62,754 nt of DNA. It comes from Deltaproteobacteria bacterium (GTDB lineage: Bacteria > Desulfobacterota > Desulfuromonadia > Desulfuromonadales > Geopsychrobacteraceae). The DNA lies in the NCBI GenBank assembly GCA_024280485.1, contig JAJRQB010000022.1, positions 1 through 62,754 of the forward strand. Direction: 5' to 3'. The notes below the pieces were generated by a model. The model saw only the letters and a list, made by a program, of their open reading frames with translations. It was not told the origin of the DNA and did not search any database. Both the position numbers and the translations under genes were made by a program. Positions 7,337-15,567 of this stretch are shown piece after piece (within the stretch, counting starts at the first letter, position 1; each line of letters starts with the position of its first letter).

Positions 7337-7585
7337 ATGCAAACGAATAACGCAAACGCAATCCCAGAGAATTTAAGGCGGTTGATGGCTGAGCGGAATA
7401 TCAGTGCCCAGACGTTGTCTTATGAGGCGCGTCTCCCTCCAAGCAGAATCAGTCAATTGCTGAGGGGGGCAACGCTTAATCCCACACTCTATACGTTGCA
7501 GAGTTTGGCGGCGGCGTTGGGCGTGAAGATTGATGATCTGGTCACTGAAGCTAACTCGGATGATAGCCAGCCGACACGTAATTAA
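7337..7585 (+). CDS. Cro-like XRE-family regulator
   Basis: 82 residues with a single XRE helix-turn-helix spanning about 10-70 (LMAERNISAQTLSYEARLPPSRISQLLRG ... TLQSLAAALGVKIDDLV). AAGGA precedes the ATG. It is the first gene of the rightward early operon, divergent from the repressor-side genes, matching the position of Cro in lambdoid phages. Confidence 0.8.
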   Translation: MQTNNANAIPENLRRLMAERNISAQTLSYEARLPPSRISQLLRGATLNPTLYTLQSLAAALGVKIDDLVTEANSDDSQPTRN

Positions 7586-7610
7586 ACAGTAGAGAGATTG
7601 AGGGGTATCT

Positions 7611-8075
7611 ATGCCGAAGGTGAAGTCGATGATGATCACTTTTAAAGAGGCGCTGCAGGAGGATTTGCGCGGCTCTAAGGTTCCGGCCAAGGTCGTGGCT
7701 GAGGAGCTGGAAATGTCTTACAGCATGCTGATGAATGCCTGTAATCCAGACTTGCCTGAATTCAACTTTCAGGCGCGTAAGTTAGCGCGTTTTGCCCAGG
7801 TGACGGGTGGTTTTCATGCGATCAATTTCATCGAACAAAGTTTGGGCCGGGTGTCTTTTAGTTTGCCGGAGATTCCCGACGAGCTTGAGGAGATCGACTC
7901 GTTGGTTGCGGCGAATGTGCGTGAGTTCGGGGCTGCTCTAACGGAGATCGGCCAGGCGCTTGCGGATCGGAGAATTACCAAAGTTGAGGCGAAGCGCCTG
8001 GAGAAGACGATTACCGAGCAGGTGCGTAAGGCGATGTCGTTGATTGAGTCGGTTAAGAAGGTTGCGGAGGGTTAG
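7611..8075 (+). CDS. phage regulatory protein CII (CP76 family)
   Basis: 154 residues with the CP76/CII-like layout: FKEALQEDLRGSKVPAKVVAEELEMSYSMLMNACNP (about 10-45), a helical middle, and a long C-terminal alpha-helical region rich in Leu and Arg. Members of this family act early in the lysis-lysogeny decision. GAGGGG lies before the ATG. It is the second gene of the rightward early operon. Confidence 0.75.
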   Translation: MPKVKSMMITFKEALQEDLRGSKVPAKVVAEELEMSYSMLMNACNPDLPEFNFQARKLARFAQVTGGFHAINFIEQSLGRVSFSLPEIPDELEEIDSLVAANVREFGAALTEIGQALADRRITKVEAKRLEKTITEQVRKAMSLIESVKKVAEG

Positions 8076-8077
8076 AG

Positions 8078-9154
8078 ATGGCACTGACAGCAACGACTAT
8101 CGCTCAAAAATTGGGAATGAAAATTAACAAGGTAAGCCCATGCCTTGCAGACCTGGGCTTGCTCGAGCGCTATGAGGGCTACCATGGCCGCAAGGCTTGG
8201 CGATTGACCGCTGAGGGTCGCAAATTTGGCTTCAGCAAGGAGTTGGAAACCTGCAGTGACGGTTCACCGATGTTGAGTATTTCGTGGCGTGAGTCAGTTG
8301 TGGAGCTGTTGAGCGAGCAGGTTGGCGGTGCTCTTGGTGCACAACAAGCGATGCTGGCGCAGGCGGCTGATTTGAATACGGTTGAGGCGGATCTGGAGTT
8401 TGAGCCGGGGACAGAGTTTGTGTTGCAGCCGAAGCTGAATGGGATTCGGGCGATCTGGAACCCGGATCGGCAGGCTTTGTTTACCCGTAACGGCAAGAAG
8501 ATTCGTTCGGTGCCGCATATTGTTGCTGAGTTGAAGAGGCACGAGCTGGGGCATTTGCCTTTGGATGGCGAGATCTACCGGCATGACTCTTCGTTTCAGG
8601 TGATTAACGGTCTGGCGGCTCGGCACCGGGGTAGTGATGAGACTGAGGTTTTGCAGTTTCATGTATTCGATATTGCTCAGGCGGGTATGCCGGCGACGGC
8701 GCGGCTTGAGATGGTGAGCAAGTTGACTGTCGGGCGTTATGTGCGCGTGGTGGAATCACAGCAAACAAATGACTTGGAAGTTATCCAGGCGGTTTATGAG
8801 GGTTATCTGGGTCAGGGTTATGAGGGGATCATGTTACGTTTGGCTGAGCGGGATTATCGGTCGGGCCGTTCGCACTTTATGTACAAGATGAAGCCGGTGT
8901 TTGACCTGGAGGCGACCTTGATCGGTTTCGCTCCGGCGAAGGCTGGTTCGTGCAACGAGTCTACTTTTGGCAGCCTTATTTTGAGGCTGGACAGTGGGCA
9001 GGTTTTCAACTGTGCGGGGTTGTCTGCGGCTGAAAGGCTTCACCTGGCTGATGTCGCTGAAAAAGGGTGCCGGATCACTGTGGCCTATGGTGCGATGTCT
9101 GAGGCTGGTGTTCCGTTGTTTCCTCGTTATAAGGGGATCCGTTGGGATCTGTAA
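8078..9154 (+). CDS. ATP-dependent DNA ligase with N-terminal winged helix
   Basis: 358 residues. The nucleotidyltransferase core has motif I PKLNGIR with adenylated lysine K119 (Asn where most ligases have Asp), motif III LDGEIYR, motif IV EGIMLR and motif V YKMKP, followed by an OB-fold-like C-terminus (AYGAMSEAGVPLFPRYKGIR). The first ~55 residues (TTIAQKLGMKINKVSPCLADLGLLE...RKAWRLTAEGRKFG) form a winged helix-turn-helix of the kind found in phage antirepressor and Roi-like proteins, an unusual fusion for a ligase. GGAGGG precedes the ATG. Presumably it seals nicks in phage replication. Confidence 0.85.
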   Translation: MALTATTIAQKLGMKINKVSPCLADLGLLERYEGYHGRKAWRLTAEGRKFGFSKELETCSDGSPMLSISWRESVVELLSEQVGGALGAQQAMLAQAADLNTVEADLEFEPGTEFVLQPKLNGIRAIWNPDRQALFTRNGKKIRSVPHIVAELKRHELGHLPLDGEIYRHDSSFQVINGLAARHRGSDETEVLQFHVFDIAQAGMPATARLEMVSKLTVGRYVRVVESQQTNDLEVIQAVYEGYLGQGYEGIMLRLAERDYRSGRSHFMYKMKPVFDLEATLIGFAPAKAGSCNESTFGSLILRLDSGQVFNCAGLSAAERLHLADVAEKGCRITVAYGAMSEAGVPLFPRYKGIRWDL

Positions 9155-9166
9155 GGGGTGGTTGTT

Positions 9167-9751
9167 ATGTCTGAGGTTAGTATTTCGCTGGATTTCACCG
9201 ATGCGATAGAGCGGTTTTCTAAAGAGTTAATGGCGACGAGAAACCAGATCAGGGTGGCGACCAATCGTAGCGCGGAAAAGGTGGCGAAGTGGTTTCGAAC
9301 GCAGGTGAAAAAAGATCTGCAACGGGCACTGGGCGGCGATGGTGTCATAACCCAGGCGGCAATCGGGAAACGGATCAACCTTGCCAAGGGTAGAGCTGCA
9401 GAACCCTATTTGGCTGTAGTGGACATAAATCTGATGCCGCTACCTGCGCGATTCTTCAACAATCTGCAACAGGACAAGAGCCGTGGCGGTGGTACCAGGG
9501 TTGGGCGTGAATATTTCAAGGGCGCGTTTATCGCCAAACTCAAACCGGCCAACAAGCGACCGGGAGTTTATAGGCGCAAGGATCATCGGCGGCACCCTGT
9601 GCTTTCAATGCATATACCTATTTATGGGATAGTCATCGATCTAATCCCAGCATATGAAAAGGGTATGGCCGTTGAGTTTGAGAGAATTTTTGATCATGAA
9701 TTACAAGTGGCCATGGGTGCTATTGGAACCGATAAGGGAGCTGTGAAATGA
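9167..9751 (+). CDS. minor tail protein Z-like (GpZ family), extra copy in the early region
   Basis: 194 residues from the ATG at 9167. The N-terminus (SISLDFTDAIERFSKEL...NQIRVATNRSAEKVAKWFRTQVKKDL) and C-terminus (AYEKGMAVEFERIFDHELQVAMG) follow the GpZ pattern. The same pattern recurs at 34775-35308 (VSIYFDYEH...QAVKKLAAWVQTQIARE ... FEEFFEHELKFEMGW). It overlaps the next gene by 4 bases, exactly as the late pair does. A structural gene in the early operon beside a ligase is out of place: a duplicated pair that may have been repurposed, or a remnant. Confidence 0.65.
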   Translation: MSEVSISLDFTDAIERFSKELMATRNQIRVATNRSAEKVAKWFRTQVKKDLQRALGGDGVITQAAIGKRINLAKGRAAEPYLAVVDINLMPLPARFFNNLQQDKSRGGGTRVGREYFKGAFIAKLKPANKRPGVYRRKDHRRHPVLSMHIPIYGIVIDLIPAYEKGMAVEFERIFDHELQVAMGAIGTDKGAVK

Positions 9752-10257
9752 GTGTAATTACCGATCTGCATCAGAAAATTATTGCGGGTATCAAGGCGGT
9801 TGCCCCAGGCCTGAAAAGTTGTGAGGCGTACCCGCAATTTGTGAAGAAGATTGCCACACCAGCGGTGCTGCTTGAGATGGGTGCCATGGACCCATCGCAG
9901 GATCCCGGCACGGGCGAGTTGGCCTTGGATGCTAGGTTTTCAGTTTATGTGATCGTTTCTTGCGGGGATCCCGATTTCAATTTGGCGACGCGTGAGCTTG
10001 CCGCGCAGATCGCCATTGTTGTGGCTGGTAATCGCTGGGGCCTGCCGGTTGGACCGGCACGTATCGATTCGATTGAACCCGACACGTTTAAACCTAACAT
10101 CCTGGGCTATGAGATCTGGCGTGTCAGTTGGACCCATCTGATCTTGCTGGGTGATTCGGTATGGGATGATTCGGGTGTGACTCCATCTGAGATCTATCTA
10201 GGCTACAGCCCGGATATCGGGTTTGGGCATGAGGATGATTATCAGCGTGTTGAGTGA
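9748..10257 (+). CDS. Mu gp37-like (DUF1834) tail-completion protein, extra copy in the early region
   Basis: 169 residues, the same length as its paralogue at 35308-35817. Shared blocks include CEAYP..VKKI..PA.L.E near residue 27, VGPA....S.EP..FKP..LG near 110, and a C-terminal YSPDIGFGHEDDY versus WSPDIGIGHEPDY. The family is a Mu-like head-tail or tail terminator component. It overlaps the GpZ-like gene by 4 bases. Both copies are intact, so the early pair is either recently duplicated or kept under selection. Confidence 0.7.
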   Translation: MSVITDLHQKIIAGIKAVAPGLKSCEAYPQFVKKIATPAVLLEMGAMDPSQDPGTGELALDARFSVYVIVSCGDPDFNLATRELAAQIAIVVAGNRWGLPVGPARIDSIEPDTFKPNILGYEIWRVSWTHLILLGDSVWDDSGVTPSEIYLGYSPDIGFGHEDDYQRVE

Positions 10258-10284
10258 TCGGCGGACTGGAACGGAGGGGTGATT

Positions 10285-10467
10285 ATGGAAAATTTTAAAG
10301 ACACGGACAAACTGATATTAGCGACTGGCCACCCACCGCGCATAGGTGAGTTATCTGCCTTAAAGAGTCGTCGGCTTTGCTCTATGCCGGAGGGTCGCAA
10401 GTTTAATGCTGAGAGAGTTAAGGCTCTGACTGGTGCCGATCCTATAAAGGCCCGGAGGATAGGTTGA
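10285..10467 (+). CDS. small hypothetical phage protein
   Basis: 60 residues from the ATG at 10285, with GGAGGGG 6 bases upstream. It is basic, with RIGELSALKSRRLCSMPEGRKFNAERVKALTGADPIKARRIG, no membrane segment and no recognised domain. Its stop overlaps the next ATG (TGATG). It belongs to a run of small early genes after the displaced tail pair. Confidence 0.6.
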   Translation: MENFKDTDKLILATGHPPRIGELSALKSRRLCSMPEGRKFNAERVKALTGADPIKARRIG

Positions 10468-10763
10468 TGGGTGACAAGAGCATACTCAAAAACTTTGAAT
10501 CGGCCTGCCAGAAGGTAATCGAGGATGGGACCGCTGCTGCGACTAAGCACCCCATCAATGCTGATTTTTATCTAGACCGTATGTCTGGCCAGATGCTTGG
10601 CATTCAGGCTGCGATATATGTGCTTGTTCCTGATGATGACAATTTTCTCGATGCGTTGGTTTTTATCCAGTCCAAATATTTTGATTTAGGGCAGGCGAAA
10701 ACCGCCCGTATCAGATCTGAGATCAATGAGCGGGATTACGAGGCGGTGGTTAGTGATGAGTAG
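10467..10763 (+). CDS. small hypothetical phage protein
   Basis: 98 residues from the ATG at 10467, with GGAGGA upstream. It is acidic and alpha-helical, with no recognised domain. The start overlaps the preceding stop and the end overlaps the next gene by 8 bases, indicating translational coupling. Confidence 0.6.
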   Translation: MGDKSILKNFESACQKVIEDGTAAATKHPINADFYLDRMSGQMLGIQAAIYVLVPDDDNFLDALVFIQSKYFDLGQAKTARIRSEINERDYEAVVSDE

Positions 10764-10893
10764 CAAATCTCTTAGTGATGTTATCGAGGCGGTTGCGACT
10801 GCTTACGACTATGTGATTGAGCATCGAGTGCGGCTATTAGGTGAGTCTGAGGCACACATGGCTGAGATGTCCGACAGCGGCGCGGAGGTGTAG
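10756..10893 (+). CDS. small hypothetical phage protein, 45 residues
   Basis: An ATG at 10756 inside the preceding gene opens a 45-residue acidic helical protein (MSSKSLSDVIEAVATAYDYV start). It is followed without gap by the next ATG at 10894, so it sits in a perfectly tiled run of small genes. No family recognised. Confidence 0.45.
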   Translation: MSSKSLSDVIEAVATAYDYVIEHRVRLLGESEAHMAEMSDSGAEV

Positions 10894-11052
10894 ATGTCCC
10901 GGTCTCGTTATCAGACTAGACCTGAGGATTGCACTCTGGAGCAGCTGGAGAGTGTTGGCCGATTGTATGATTTTATCCATCGAATCAAGCCGGTGTTGGC
11001 TCAACGTCGTGAAGCTTTGAGATCTGCAGGATCACCACAGAATCAGTTGTAA
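10894..11052 (+). CDS. small hypothetical phage protein, 52 residues
   Basis: 52 residues with GGAGG 5 bases before the ATG, basic and helical (start MSRSRYQTRPEDCTLEQL). It ends just before two hairpins, the second a terminator, so it is the last gene of the first early transcription unit. Confidence 0.5.
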   Translation: MSRSRYQTRPEDCTLEQLESVGRLYDFIHRIKPVLAQRREALRSAGSPQNQL

Positions 11053-11054
11053 TT

Positions 11055-11120
11055 TGATCACCCGATTGAGGTGATCAGTTAGGCCAGGGAGAGGCCCCTC
11101 CCCTCTCTCTGGCCTTTTAT
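11055..11120 (+). terminator. double hairpin ending in an intrinsic terminator
   Basis: A perfect 8-base dyad TGATCACC / GGTGATCA (11055-11077) is followed by a stem AGGCCAGGGAGAG / CTCTCTCTGGCCT (11081-11117) and a short T-run. This separates the ligase-containing early operon from the replication operon. The first hairpin could also be a regulatory or antitermination site. Confidence 0.65.
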
Positions 11121-11148
11121 TTGAGTGAGGGATCGCCAGGAGGGCGGC

Positions 11149-11280
11149 ATGAAAAAGCTATGGATTCGTATGTTTGAGCACAGTGATTTGGCTGCCCTTT
11201 GGTTGGTCTACGCTGTGCTTTTTATTTTGTGCGCGAATGTATGTGCTGGTTTTGCTGGCTGGAATGGCTGGAATGGCTGA
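11149..11280 (+). CDS. small single-pass membrane protein
   Basis: 43 residues with AGGAGG upstream: a short basic N-terminus (MKKLWIRMF), one hydrophobic segment (LAALWLVYAVLFILCANVCAGFAG) and a C-terminal WNGWNG repeat. Function unknown. It opens the next early operon. Confidence 0.5.
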   Translation: MKKLWIRMFEHSDLAALWLVYAVLFILCANVCAGFAGWNGWNG

Positions 11281-11290
11281 GGAGGTTGTG

Positions 11291-11734
11291 ATGTTGTCTG
11301 ATCGTTACCAGGAGCGCCGGGATAGGTTGATACAGATCCTTGCTCTGACCAATCTTGAGTGTCGGTTTGTTGAGCAACAGTATCGAGCCAATACGGCTGC
11401 GAGGCGGGTTGCGTTGTTGGTTGGTCAGTACGTTGAGACTGATAGTCGTTCTGAGCGCGAGGGTTTGTTGCGGCTCCTGGTCGAGACTGCGGTGCCGGTA
11501 TTACGGGATGCAATTGAGGCGGCGGCACTGAAGGTTCCGGATGGTTATACCGTTTTATCAGATCAGCATCTACGTGCGTTGCGTTCAGTGGCAATACAGG
11601 GACTGGTGGTCAGCAGTACTACCGGTGATGTGCGTGACTACGCGATCGGGAGGATGAAGCGGCGGCTTGAAGTGGTCACCAACCTGGATGGGGTAGTTGG
11701 TGGAGAAACTCTAAAGGAGGGGGCGCATGGGTAA
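11291..11734 (+). CDS. hypothetical phage protein
   Basis: 147 residues from the ATG at 11291, which has GGAGG 5 bases upstream; a longer in-frame reading would overlap the small membrane protein gene and is unlikely. Mostly helical (YQERRDRLIQILALTNLECRFVEQ; RLLVETAVPVLRDAIEAAAL). No recognised domain. It overlaps the next gene by 8 bases. Confidence 0.6.
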   Translation: MLSDRYQERRDRLIQILALTNLECRFVEQQYRANTAARRVALLVGQYVETDSRSEREGLLRLLVETAVPVLRDAIEAAALKVPDGYTVLSDQHLRALRSVAIQGLVVSSTTGDVRDYAIGRMKRRLEVVTNLDGVVGGETLKEGAHG

Positions 11735-12143
11735 GCAGGGAATATACAGCGAGGAGCTCGCCGGTAAGTTGATCCGTAAGTGTCTCGATGACCTAAGCAC
11801 TCTTTATTTACCAGGGGCGTTCGAATGGGCGCGGCTCACTCGAAGTGACCTCTCTGACGCCGTGATGACTGCGTTCAAGGCCATCGACCTACCTTGCGAT
11901 GCTTCTAACATCCAAGGGCTGCATGCAGCCCTTGCATCCTTTAGGTCCGCCTCGGCGGACCTGGTCGCCGGTTTCCGGCGAGTGCAGATGAGGAGCCGGA
12001 ACGGCTCGTCCGGCCCGCGCCCCCCCTCTCCCGAAGAGATCATCCCAAAGGTCCAAATGGTCCCTGAGGGCGATTTCGGGGCGCAGAAGCTGCTGTTCGG
12101 AAGTCAATCCGGCACGGGTCCTTTGGGGCATCTGGGGGCCTAA
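11727..12143 (+). CDS. hypothetical phage protein
   Basis: 138 residues with AAAGGAGGGG upstream. The N-terminal half is helical; the C-terminal half is proline/glycine-rich (SGPRPPSPEEIIPKVQM). No family recognised. It overlaps its upstream neighbour and precedes the primase-helicase by about 100 bases. Confidence 0.55.
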   Translation: MGKQGIYSEELAGKLIRKCLDDLSTLYLPGAFEWARLTRSDLSDAVMTAFKAIDLPCDASNIQGLHAALASFRSASADLVAGFRRVQMRSRNGSSGPRPPSPEEIIPKVQMVPEGDFGAQKLLFGSQSGTGPLGHLGA

Positions 12144-12247
12144 CGGGTACGAAGGGCGCAGGCTTTGTGTCCGGATGAATTTTGGATTGCTCTGTAAAAA
12201 TGTAACTCCGTCTGTAATTTTCGGCGGATATACCATAAGTGGTGGAT

Positions 12248-13819
12248 ATGGATAACGAAACAAAAGTGATCGATATCAAGAAGGCGGTGGCGGATCGCGT
12301 CGCTGAGGAATCTGCCGACCTAGTTGAACCAGGGGTAGCAGATGAGATCGCGGAGAAATTCGTGCTCGATTGCTATCGCGCCAATGAGCGGGGCGACGGG
12401 CTGCTGTTCATCGCAATTCATCGCGGCCGGTTTCTCTACAATAACGCCGCGGCCGAATGGATGCACTGGACCGGTCATCACTGGGAGCGGGATATCATGG
12501 GCCACCACCATCGAGCAGTTGAAGATGTGGCGGTCAAGTATCTCGAGACAGCCTACGGGCTCAAAGAAAAAATTGAGAAAGCAGTCAAGTCCGAAGAAAC
12601 AGATATTGCCCGAAAACTGAAAGACCAGCAGATCGATCTTTTCAAACGTGTCAGCAAGCTCCGCTCAAGTGGCGGTGTTGAGAATTGCATCAAGTTCGCC
12701 AGGATGAACATTGAGCCGCTCGCCATTCACGGCGAAGAGATCGACACCAACCCCTGGCTGCTCGCCACAAAAAACGGCGTCATCGATCTGCGTAACGGGA
12801 TCCACTCACCAGGCAATCCAGATGATCATCTGCTCAAGGCCAGCCCGATCGCCTGGCAAGGGCTCGATGCCAAATGCCCCAATTTTGATAAGTTCCTGCT
12901 CGAGATCTGTGACGGCAACCAGGATCAAGTCGACTACATCGTTCGAGTTATTGGCTACGGCATTACCGGCACAGTCAAAGAGCATATTTTCCCGGTGCTC
13001 CAGGGGCAGGGCCGCAACGGAAAAGGTGTCCTGGTCGATCTGCTCAAACACGTCCTGGGAGATCTCGCCGGTCCCATCGAATCAGAGATGCTACTCGATC
13101 AAGGCCGCTCTAAAAACTCCGGCGGTCCCAGCGCCGACATCATGAGACTCAAAGGACTGCGGATCGCCTTCGCCAGTGAGACCGATGAAGGTCGCAGGTT
13201 CTCCAGCTCCAGAGTCAAGTGGTTCACCGGTGGCGATATGCTCATCGGCCGAAACCCACACGACAAATATCCAACCGAATTCATACCGACGCACCTGCTC
13301 TTTCTGCTCACTAATAGCAAGCCACACGCCCAGGGCGATGACTTCGCCTTTTGGGAGCGGATGCACCTTATTTTCTTCGGGATCAGTTTCGTTAATCGTA
13401 AACCGAAAGCCGCCAACGAACGAGAAGCCAAAAAAGGGTTGATCGATTCCCTCAAAGAAGAAGCGCCCGGCATCCTGGCAAAGCTGGTTAACGGTTGTCT
13501 CGATTGGCAGAAAAACGGCCTGCAGCCGCCAGCGATCGTCACCGAAGCCACCGCCCAGTATCGTCGCGATGAAGACCTGATCGGCGGCTTCATTGAGGAC
13601 TGCTGCGAAGAAAAGCCGGGCGAAAAATGCGGCGCTAGCGATGCTTACAAAGCCTTCGAAAACTGGTACCGCCTCGAGAAGGGTAACAAGGTGCCATCGC
13701 CCAAATTCTTCGGCCAACAAATGGGTAAGAAATTCGAGAAGAAAAAGAGCGGCACCTATTTCTATCACGGCCTTGTCATCATCGAACATGGTCAGGCTGC
13801 CTTTGAAACGGGCTATTAA
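12248..13819 (+). CDS. D5-type phage/plasmid primase-helicase (P4 family)
   Basis: 523 residues from the ATG at 12248; a GTG 9 bases upstream is an alternative. The D5 N-terminal region contains WMHWTGHHWERD and NPWLLATKNGVIDLRNG. An SF3 helicase ATPase follows with Walker A GQGRNGKGV near 253-261, a conserved LRIAFASETDEGRRF, KWFTGGD and HLLFLLTNSKP sensor block. A C-terminal winged helix (DAYKAFENWYRLEKGNKVPSPKFFGQQMGKKF) completes it. It should unwind DNA at the phage origin. The origin-like repeat region lies immediately downstream and the Toprim primase follows. Confidence 0.85.
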   Translation: MDNETKVIDIKKAVADRVAEESADLVEPGVADEIAEKFVLDCYRANERGDGLLFIAIHRGRFLYNNAAAEWMHWTGHHWERDIMGHHHRAVEDVAVKYLETAYGLKEKIEKAVKSEETDIARKLKDQQIDLFKRVSKLRSSGGVENCIKFARMNIEPLAIHGEEIDTNPWLLATKNGVIDLRNGIHSPGNPDDHLLKASPIAWQGLDAKCPNFDKFLLEICDGNQDQVDYIVRVIGYGITGTVKEHIFPVLQGQGRNGKGVLVDLLKHVLGDLAGPIESEMLLDQGRSKNSGGPSADIMRLKGLRIAFASETDEGRRFSSSRVKWFTGGDMLIGRNPHDKYPTEFIPTHLLFLLTNSKPHAQGDDFAFWERMHLIFFGISFVNRKPKAANEREAKKGLIDSLKEEAPGILAKLVNGCLDWQKNGLQPPAIVTEATAQYRRDEDLIGGFIEDCCEEKPGEKCGASDAYKAFENWYRLEKGNKVPSPKFFGQQMGKKFEKKKSGTYFYHGLVIIEHGQAAFETGY

Positions 13820-13821
13820 TC

Positions 13822-14110
13822 TGGGATAGAGGGAGGGTCGGCGGACTGAATAGGGAGGGAGGGGGCGCGGCGAACTGACTGAAAATCTTGCAGATTTCGC
13901 AAAGTTGGGAGGGAGGGAGGCAAAACGCGAGAAGTAGCGGCCCAGTATATAGAGGGTTGGTTGGTTTTGTATTTACCTACATTCTCCCTCCCTCTATCCC
14001 AAAAAGAAAAAAAGTAGTTAAAAAACAAAAAGTTGGCATAGGGACCATTGATAAAAACACCGTCCCTTGACGGTCCCTTGACGGTCCCTTGACCCTCCCT
14101 CTTTTATTTT
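13822..14110. other. origin-like region with dyads, G-runs and iterons
   Basis: This is a 300-base gap between the helicase and primase genes. It starts and continues with a perfect 16-base inverted repeat (13822-13837 and 13986-14001, core GGGATAGAGGGAGGG). It contains repeated GGGAGGGAGGG tracts at 13852-13866 and 13907-13920, a small dyad AAATCT-TGC-AGATTT at 13882-13896, an A-rich stretch at 14001-14035 and three tandem 11-base iterons at 14062-14094. No convincing gene is present. Location and structure fit a phage replication origin; there is no functional proof. Confidence 0.5.
14062..14094 (+). repeat. three tandem 11-base iterons
   Basis: GTCCCTTGACG at 14062-14072 and 14073-14083, and GTCCCTTGACC at 14084-14094. 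They lie directly before the primase start and may bind an initiator or a regulator of primase expression. TTGAC within each unit also resembles a -35 element. Confidence 0.8.
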
Positions 14111-14121
14111 GGATGGAAAAA

Positions 14122-15567
14122 ATGAACATACTCGATCTGCTTAAAAGCCATAACCTGCCCAGCCGTAAAGTCAGCAGTTTAAAGGGCGGCGAATATCACT
14201 CACCATGCCCCACCTGCGGCGGCGGTGATAAGGATGCCAAGGGTCACAGCGATCGCATGCAGCTGTTCCCCGAGCAGGGCACCAACGGTACCTGGTACTG
14301 TCGCGGCTGCGGCAAAGGTGGCGACGCCGTCGAGTGGCTCATCTTTCATGATGGAATGAACTTTCCAGCAGCCTGCGCTGCCCTCGGCCGCGAGCTCCCC
14401 GAGCAGCAAGAGTACGCCACCCCGGTTGTCCGCCGTCAGCAGGCCGCACCGTTTAAGCCCAGAGACATCATTGCGCCGGTTGGTTCCTGGCAAGAAAAAG
14501 CCAGCAAGCTCGTTGGTTACGCCCATGCTCAGCTACGCGCCAACCCTGAGCAGCTCGCCTGGTTGCAAGATCGCGGCATCACCGCCGATACTGCCCACCG
14601 TCACATGCTCGGTTGGCTCCCCGGCGAAAACGGCAAGCCAGCCCACTTCAAAAGTCGTAAAGCCTGGAGCATTCCAGCAAGCACCCAGGGTACAAAGCCA
14701 GATTCTCTGTGGATCCCTCGCGGCATCGTCATTCCACAAATCACCGATGACCAAACACAGCGCATCCGGATCCGTCGCCCCGAAGCCGATCGCGAACTGT
14801 TCCTCCCCGATCGCAGCTATCATGTCCTACCCGGATCCGGACAAGCCCCGCTGCTCATCTATAACAATCAGCGCGTCATCACTGTCACTGAATCCGAGCT
14901 CGACGCCATCCTGGTTGAACAAGAAGCTGGCGAGCTCACCGGCACTGTCTCAATGGGGAACTCGACCGCCAAGCCAGATGCCGCCGCCCATGGCGCCCTC
15001 AGTCAAGCCGATCTCATCCTGGTCGCCCTCGATTTTGACAAAGCAGATTCCCAGGGCCGTCGCGCAGGTGGCCAAGCCTGGATCTGGTGGAGCAACAACT
15101 ATCGCAACGCAATCCGCTGGCCCACCCCGGTCGGCAAGGATCCAGGCGATGCTTTCAAGGCCGGACTCTCGATCCTCCAGTGGATTCAGGCCGCTGTGCC
15201 TGCCATTTGGACTGAAGGGACTATTGACGCCGGTCGCAGCAACGGGGGGGAGGGGGAAGTTCTGGCAGAAGAACCCGCCATCGCCGCTGAGGTTGCAGAG
15301 CGTGTCGAGCAAGAAGAGGTCGGCAATCGCCCTGAAGGCGTCACTGAGCTCGGGCAGCTGCTGCAGGCTCACAAACACGCTCATGTCGATCTGTCCGGTG
15401 GCGGCTGTCGTATTGTCACCCACCCCGAATGGCGCAAGCACTTCGAGGCCGAATTCTCCCGCATCAGTCGCCTGGTCTTTTATGACGCAGAGGTCTTTCA
15501 ATTTCTCATCAACCATCCGGCTGAAATTATCACCGGGCAAAACTACTGGGAAGGATCCAGCCAATGA
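14122..15567 (+). CDS. DNA primase with CHC2 zinc finger and Toprim domain
   Basis: 481 residues from the ATG at 14122; an ATG at 14113 is also possible. The N-terminal CHC2 zinc-binding domain has CPTC near 31-34 and CRGC near 61-64. The Toprim domain has the glutamate in TESELDAI (about 258) and the DxD-like acidic pair in LVALDFDKADS. A C-terminal region of low similarity follows. It should make RNA primers for phage replication, working with the D5 helicase upstream. It overlaps the next gene by 4 bases. Confidence 0.85.
   Translation: MNILDLLKSHNLPSRKVSSLKGGEYHSPCPTCGGGDKDAKGHSDRMQLFPEQGTNGTWYCRGCGKGGDAVEWLIFHDGMNFPAACAALGRELPEQQEYATPVVRRQQAAPFKPRDIIAPVGSWQEKASKLVGYAHAQLRANPEQLAWLQDRGITADTAHRHMLGWLPGENGKPAHFKSRKAWSIPASTQGTKPDSLWIPRGIVIPQITDDQTQRIRIRRPEADRELFLPDRSYHVLPGSGQAPLLIYNNQRVITVTESELDAILVEQEAGELTGTVSMGNSTAKPDAAAHGALSQADLILVALDFDKADSQGRRAGGQAWIWWSNNYRNAIRWPTPVGKDPGDAFKAGLSILQWIQAAVPAIWTEGTIDAGRSNGGEGEVLAEEPAIAAEVAERVEQEEVGNRPEGVTELGQLLQAHKHAHVDLSGGGCRIVTHPEWRKHFEAEFSRISRLVFYDAEVFQFLINHPAEIITGQNYWEGSSQ

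Noticed and set aside
14041-14110. TTGAC boxes in the iterons as three alternative -35 elements for the primase gene
   Set aside because: No -10 sequence occurs at proper spacing before the ATG at 14122.
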